The notes under the pieces were generated by a model. That model was given only the letters and a program-made list of their open reading frames with translations. It was not told the DNA's origin and searched no databases. From Gemmatimonadota bacterium (GTDB lineage: Bacteria > Gemmatimonadota > Gemmatimonadetes > Gemmatimonadales > GWC2-71-9), in NCBI GenBank assembly GCA_003221825.1, contig QHUE01000084.1, positions 1 to 9,755 of the forward strand: a stretch of 9,755 bases of DNA, written 5' to 3'. This document shows, piece by piece, positions 6,225 to 9,755 of this stretch (positions are counted from its first letter, which is position 1; each line of letters opens with the position of its first letter). Made by a program: the position numbers and the translations under genes.

Positions 6225-6288
6225 GTCTAACGTATTAAGCTCAGCCGCGTTTGCGCCAGCAAACGTCGGCTGCAGCGCATTGTTGGCG
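6225..6288 (-). repeat. attC-like integron recombination site 2
   Basis: A 64-bp imperfect hairpin. Outer cores are GTCTAAC (6225-6231) and GTTGGCG (6282-6288; the last two bases miss the GTTRRRY consensus). The inner arm GCTCAGCCGCGTTTGC (6239-6254) pairs with 6259-6276 as GCAAACG, CGGCTG and AGC, leaving two bulged bases (T6266, C6273) on one side and a 4-nt loop. The two one-sided bulges are a hallmark of attC folding. Read leftward, the core is GTTAGAC. The right arm, read leftward, contains GCCAACAATGCGCTGCAG, a sequence very typical of chromosomal-array attC sites. Confidence 0.78.
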
Positions 6289-6667
6289 CGCACAGTTTGT
6301 AGACAGCATAGTCACGTCGCATCTGTAGCCATCTTGGGGGCGCCGGACCAATTCTTTCGCGCTCGGCTAGGCTTGGCCAACTGTGCCAAGCGAAATATCT
6401 CCAGCTGGAACATAAGTGCTCATCACAACGCCAGTTTTTGAAATCTTCGAAGCCACGAGCCGCAATGCACATGGACTTGCACCATTTTCAAACAGTCGCT
6501 TCCCACGGCAAGAACGACGGGATACACCCATGTGTTGTATTCATCAATGAGCGATGCAGGTCCGCCCTGTAGCCGAAATTCCAATGAGGGTCGTCTCGAT
6601 CGATGGCCATGAGCATCGTGGTCAGATCGCTCGCCTGAGCGTAGCGAAGGGACCTGCTTTACGAGGC
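6289..6667. other. 379-bp gene-poor end of the insert with possible decayed cassette
   Basis: No intact gene. GC is low (50% in 6421-6480, 48% in 6481-6540). A leftward frame ending at 6423 contains a protein-like piece, SLIDEYNTWVYPVVLAVG, followed by CLKMVQVHVHCG. An overlapping leftward frame just upstream reads MLMAIDRDDPHWNFGYRA. A single frameshift near 6560 would join them, so this may be the broken gene of the cassette that owned attC2. At 6638-6653 lies GCGTAGCGAAGGGACC within a longer CCTGAGCGTAGCGAAGGG-like repeat of the kind that recurs in many genomes. Confidence 0.3.
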
Positions 6668-7636
6668 TCAGATCTCCCAATTCGAAAACAGCACGCCCTG
6701 AGCGGCATGCCGCTCAGGATAGCCTTCGTAGGTCATCCGCAGATCGGTCCACCGCACGCGGTAGCCGCGGGCGATCAGACGCCGGAACGCGTCCGCGTAG
6801 CGGCTCTGGCAGCGGATCGCGATGCGGCGAATGCCCGCCTTGGCGGCGGCCGCTTCGACGGCGCCCACCGCGGCATCGAACGCGGCGTCGCTGCGCGCGG
6901 CGAGCTTCAGCACGCGGACTTCGTCGCGGGTGCGGCTGTCGGCGAGCGGCGCGGAGTGCCACACCGCCATCGCATCGAGCCCGGTATCGCCTTCGATCAG
7001 CGACGTATCGCCGAGACCGAGCTCGGCGGTGAGCATGATCTCGCGCGAGAAGTCGATCCCGGCGACGAGATCGTTCACGAGCCGGCGGCCCGACGCCATC
7101 GCCGCCTCCTTCTCCTCGGCGGACCGGCGGGACAGCAGCACCGGCGCCGGATGGCCCCGGGTCGCGATTTCGTTCGTGAGCGTCACGGTGAGAAACCCGG
7201 GCACGAACCCGAGGCGCGCGTAGAAACCGATGTTCTCGGGTGTGCGCGGCATCGTCTCGAGACCGAGCGTCGTGACGCCGCGATCGATGAGCCAGTCGGC
7301 GGCGGTGCCCACGATCGTCTTGCCGACCCCGGTGCTCTGCCGGTCCGGACGCACGGCCAGCGGGCCCATCCATCCTTCGGCTCCCGCCTGGTGTGCGACG
7401 TTGAACGCCGCGATGTCGCCCTGCTCGTCGCGCCAGACCATCGCGCCCGCGCCGGCGTCGAGCAGCGCATAACGCCACACCAGCGGATTGAGCTGGGGGA
7501 CGCGGACGCCGATCAACCCGTCGCGGCGATAGCGGTCGGTAAAGGCCTCCGCAAAGACGCGATTCAGTCCCTCGATGTCGCGCTCGACCGCGGGCTCCGG
7601 GCCCGTTACGCGGGCTTCAGGCAGCCACGCTCGCAT
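6668..7636 (-). CDS. GNAT-family N-acetyltransferase, double-GNAT architecture
   Basis: A 322-residue protein whose N-terminal half (about 20-165) is a GNAT acetyltransferase domain, which moves acetyl from acetyl-CoA to an amine. Its acetyl-CoA loop is RPDRQSTGVGK (R/QxxGxG pattern), preceded by the strand WMGPLAV and followed by NIGFYARLGFVPG, the usual C-terminal GNAT signature. The second half (about 170-322) looks like a more divergent GNAT repeat, with a duplicated strand-helix pattern and ending RHAAQGVLFSNWEI. The substrate is unknown. The ATG at 7636 overlaps the end of the SbcC gene by 20 nt and has GGGA 9-12 nt upstream; the frame remains open to 7885, but that portion is shadow of SbcC. 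The last 29 codons are duplicated at 4367-4456, and a perfect 22-bp palindrome lies in them at 6697-6718. Confidence 0.85.
   Translation of the reverse strand: MRAWLPEARVTGPEPAVERDIEGLNRVFAEAFTDRYRRDGLIGVRVPQLNPLVWRYALLDAGAGAMVWRDEQGDIAAFNVAHQAGAEGWMGPLAVRPDRQSTGVGKTIVGTAADWLIDRGVTTLGLETMPRTPENIGFYARLGFVPGFLTVTLTNEIATRGHPAPVLLSRRSAEEKEAAMASGRRLVNDLVAGIDFSREIMLTAELGLGDTSLIEGDTGLDAMAVWHSAPLADSRTRDEVRVLKLAARSDAAFDAAVGAVEAAAAKAGIRRIAIRCQSRYADAFRRLIARGYRVRWTDLRMTYEGYPERHAAQGVLFSNWEI
6671..6757 (-). repeat. Right copy of the 87-bp GNAT 3'-end direct repeat
   Basis: This is the in-gene partner of 4370-4456, about 87% identical. The longest unbroken matches are GATCTCCCAATTCGA at the gene end, GCGGCATGCCG in the middle and CGCAGATCGGTCCA near the inner limit. 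The two copies are in the same orientation and border the cassette-bearing insert. The left copy keeps only the central 10 bp of the palindrome seen here. Confidence 0.85.
6697..6718. repeat. Perfect 22-bp palindrome inside the GNAT coding end
   Basis: The half-site CCTGAGCGGCA is followed by its exact reverse complement, with no spacer, centred on CATG. It encodes part of YPERHAAQGV. The matching place in the left copy (4396-4417) has four half-site mismatches and keeps only CGGCATGCCG. Possible roles are a recombinase or regulator site, or chance. Confidence 0.8.
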
Positions 7637-9755
7637 CGGGCGGTCCCAGGGTAGCGGTGTCGTCGCGGACGATGCTCGCACCGGTGGTCGCGTCGTACGA
7701 CACGCGAATGACGCGGTCGAGCCCGTCGCGCACCTGCTCGATGTGCGTGATGAGAATGACCTGCGGGAAGCGGTCGCCCAGCCGGCGCAGCAGCGCCAGC
7801 ACGTGCTGGCGCCGCGATTCGTCGAGCGAGCCGAAGATTTCATCGAGCACGAGGAGCGAGAGCGGCTGGCCCGCCCGCTCCGCAATCATCTGCGAAATGG
7901 CGAGCCGCAGCACGAGGTTGGCGATGTCTTCTTCGCCCCCCGAGATCACCGGCTTCGGCACGCCTTCGTCCAGCACGACCACCCGGTAGTCCTCGTCCAG
8001 ATCGACCTCGTCGTACCGCGCATCGGTGAGATCGGACAGAAAGCCGGAGGCCAGCGCGCTGATTTCGGGGCGCATGGCGGCATTCAACTCGGCGCGCAAA
8101 TCCGAGAGCGCCCGATCCAGCTCGTTGTGCAGCCGGTACTCGATCTTGCGCTCCGCGATGACGCGCTCGCGGGCGGCCCGCTCCGTGGCGCGGCGCTCCG
8201 TATCGCGCACCGCGCTCTCGGCCGCGACCAGCTCGCCGCGCGTCTCCGCCACGGCCAGCTCGGCGGCCCGCAGCGCGTGCGCCGCGCGGTCGTGGCGCTC
8301 GCGCGCCGCCTGGAACTTCGGCTCCGAGAATCCCTGCGCCTGGACCGCATCCGCGAGCTGTTTGACGTGTTCCTCCCGCGCCGAGAGCGCCTTCTCCGCG
8401 AGCTCCGCCTCACCCACCAGTGCCTCGGCACGCTCGGCGCGCGCCGCCAGCGCCGCGGCCTGCAACGCCACCGGCTCGAGGCGTGCCAGCTCCGTGCGAA
8501 CGTCGTTGTGCCGCTCGGCGTTGTAGCCCGCATCCCGCGCCGCCATCCGCCGGTCGATCTCCTGCGTCCGCTTGGCGAGGCCGGCCCGCTCCTTCTGGGC
8601 CCGCGACCGCTCGCCCGCCTGCGCCCGCAAGTTACCCTCCCGCTCGCTCGCCTGCCGCGCCTCCTCGCGCAGCGCATCGCGCGCCGCCTCCGCCTGTGTC
8701 ACCGCAGCGGGCGGCTCGGTCAGCTGCTCGATGCGCTGCTTGAAGTAGATGCCATCGGTCACGATCGCTTCGAGCTGGTTGTTCAGCACGTCGAGCACCG
8801 CGCGGTGCTCCGCGCCGAGCGGACGGAGACAGGTCGGGCATTGTCCCTCGGGGCCGAGGCGCTCGATCTTGTCGCGCTGGTCCTTCACCTCCTCATGCTG
8901 CTTGAGCAGCTCCGCGCGCCGCGTGTTCGCGTACTCCTTCTCGCGGACCCACGCGGCCTGCTGGTCGCGGGCTACGTTGTCCGCGGCTTCCAGCCGCTCC
9001 GCCAGCGCGCGCGCCTCCTCGGCCGCACGCACGAGCGCGGCCTCCGCCTCCGCCAGCTCGGCGATACGACGATCCAGGACACTCAGGTTCCGCGTCAGCT
9101 CGGTGAGCTTCGCCTGCTCCTCGCGGCGCGCCGCGTCCTCGCGGTGCAGCCGCTCCAGCTCGGCGAGCTCCGCCTTGAGCTTCGAGATGGGCGCGACGTC
9201 CGCATCGAGTTTGCGCAGCTCCTCGCGCGCCGCCAGTGCTTCCGCCAGCTCCTTGTCGAGGCGCTGAAACTCCTGCCGCGCAACCACCACACCCTGCTCC
9301 GCGACACGCAGGTCGCCATGCAAGGAGAGGGTGCGCTCGCGGCGCTCCACCCACTGCTGCCAGCGCGGCTCTTCCTCCGCGAGCGCCTGCTGCGCCTTGC
9401 TCCGCTCGGCCGCCGCCGCCGTCGCGGCCTTGCGGGCACCCGCCAGCCGCGTCTCGGCAACCTTGCGCTCTTTCTCGAGCTCGGCTTGCGGGGGCAGCCC
9501 CGTCTCGAGCCCGTCCACCTCGTGCCCCAGGGCGTTGCGGCGCTCACGCACGCGCTCCTGTGCGATCGTCAGCTGCTCGTGGCGCAGCACGCGCGAGAGA
9601 AACGCGGCGCGCTCGGGACGCGTCGCATCCGCCAGGACCGCCAGCTCTTTCTGGCCGGTGAAGTAGGTGTTGAAGAACTCGTCGTGCGTCATCCCGAGCA
9701 CGCGCTGCAGCCGGCCGGTGACTTCCTTCAGCGAGTTGGCGACGACGACGCCGTC
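7617..9755 (-). CDS. sbcC: SbcC/Rad50-type SMC-like exonuclease ATPase (5' end missing)
   Basis: The C-terminal 712 residues of an SbcC-like ATPase, partner of the SbcD nuclease in cleaving hairpins and DNA ends during repair and replication. Counting from the window edge, residues 1-60 retain the early helical part (LQRVLGMTHDEFFNTYFTGQ), equivalent to the Q-loop-side region of the first ATPase half. Long Ala/Glu/Arg-rich coiled coils follow on both sides of a zinc hook, CPTCLRPLG, about residues 306-314. The C-terminal head contains the signature VISGGEEDIANLVLRLA (~603), Walker B LLVLDEIFGSLDE (~634), with the D-loop included, and the switch histidine in THIEQ (~671). Walker A lies outside the window. 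The GTG at 9701 is internal, since the frame remains open to the edge. It overlaps the downstream GNAT gene by 20 nt. sbcD would be expected just upstream, outside the window. Confidence 0.93.
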   Translation of the reverse strand, partial: DGVVVANSLKEVTGRLQRVLGMTHDEFFNTYFTGQKELAVLADATRPERAAFLSRVLRHEQLTIAQERVRERRNALGHEVDGLETGLPPQAELEKERKVAETRLAGARKAATAAAAERSKAQQALAEEEPRWQQWVERRERTLSLHGDLRVAEQGVVVARQEFQRLDKELAEALAAREELRKLDADVAPISKLKAELAELERLHREDAARREEQAKLTELTRNLSVLDRRIAELAEAEAALVRAAEEARALAERLEAADNVARDQQAAWVREKEYANTRRAELLKQHEEVKDQRDKIERLGPEGQCPTCLRPLGAEHRAVLDVLNNQLEAIVTDGIYFKQRIEQLTEPPAAVTQAEAARDALREEARQASEREGNLRAQAGERSRAQKERAGLAKRTQEIDRRMAARDAGYNAERHNDVRTELARLEPVALQAAALAARAERAEALVGEAELAEKALSAREEHVKQLADAVQAQGFSEPKFQAARERHDRAAHALRAAELAVAETRGELVAAESAVRDTERRATERAARERVIAERKIEYRLHNELDRALSDLRAELNAAMRPEISALASGFLSDLTDARYDEVDLDEDYRVVVLDEGVPKPVISGGEEDIANLVLRLAISQMIAERAGQPLSLLVLDEIFGSLDESRRQHVLALLRRLGDRFPQVILITHIEQVRDGLDRVIRVSYDATTGASIVRDDTATLGPPDASVAA

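Larger units (their letters stand above)
4457..6670. mobile_element. Putative integrase-less cassette block (CALIN-like insert)
   Basis: A 2.2-kb stretch between the two GNAT gene ends. It is lower in GC than its surroundings and carries two attC-like sites (5411-5512, 6225-6288), a leftward M48 peptidase gene and two small membrane-protein genes. No integrase, transposase or other recombinase gene is visible. The R' core of each attC, read leftward (GTTAGGC and GTTAGAC), sits immediately before a leftward reading frame, as in a cassette array whose attI end would lie to the right. No third attC closes the left side. Whether cassettes, another element, or both brought the block in is not settled; the outer ends are placed where GNAT similarity stops (left) and resumes (right). 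Confidence 0.5.

Noticed and set aside
6226..6293. N-terminal extension (RANNALQPTFAG...) of the small leftward membrane protein
   Set aside because: These residues are translated attC2; the NNALQ string is a known by-product of reading through such sites.
6554..7654. Long rightward open frame (366 codons) over the GNAT gene
   Set aside because: It is antisense to the GNAT gene, rich in Arg/His/Ala with no domain pattern; the leftward frame has clear GNAT motifs.
8026..9267. Rightward Ser/Ala/Arg-rich frames opposite the SbcC coiled coils
   Set aside because: Typical complement of Ala/Glu/Arg-rich coiled-coil codons in GC-rich DNA; no independent signal.
1..9755. tRNA, rRNA, CRISPR array, transposase or integrase genes
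   Set aside because: None were seen on either strand on reading; no regularly spaced repeats and no recombinase motifs.

Overview
The window is a GC-rich bacterial chromosome fragment. Genes are packed tightly, with overlapping start/stop codons and tail-to-tail gene ends that share a single CTAG. GTG and TTG starts are common. A free-living soil-type bacterium is likely, and Gemmatimonadota or a similar high-GC phylum is a guess, because no rRNA or other phylogenetic marker is present.

Left flank (1-4370). The 3' end of a long-chain acyl-CoA ligase gene meets a leftward three-gene operon: folE (GTP cyclohydrolase I), then an SDR oxidoreductase, then a Trm112-like zinc protein with a degenerate methyltransferase-like tail. 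These three genes are coupled by 4-nt and 1-nt overlaps. Diverging from folE is a CaCA-type cation antiporter gene. After a 214-bp gap holding a good sigma70-type promoter comes a rightward pair: a 53-residue two-helix membrane peptide and a cupin, overlapping by GTGA.

Central insert (about 4370-6670). GC drops sharply here (50% in 6421-6480 against 82% in 8401-8460, counted by hand). The stretch holds two hairpin sites that look like integron attC sites (5411-5512 and 6225-6288). With them are a leftward M48 metallopeptidase gene and two small convergent membrane-protein genes. No integrase gene is present, so this resembles a CALIN, an attC cluster without an integrase. The insert is bordered by two copies of the last 29 codons of a GNAT acetyltransferase gene. 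The left copy is an orphan next to the cupin and the right copy is the end of the intact gene. All 11 differences between the copies fall in third codon positions. This suggests that an element entered the 3' end of the GNAT gene and left it rebuilt.

Right flank (6668-9755). A leftward pair: an SbcC/Rad50-type ATPase (5' end outside the window) overlaps by 20 nt the intact double-GNAT gene.

The flanks are ordinary housekeeping DNA. The most interesting part is the small integrase-less cassette block and its duplicated GNAT end.
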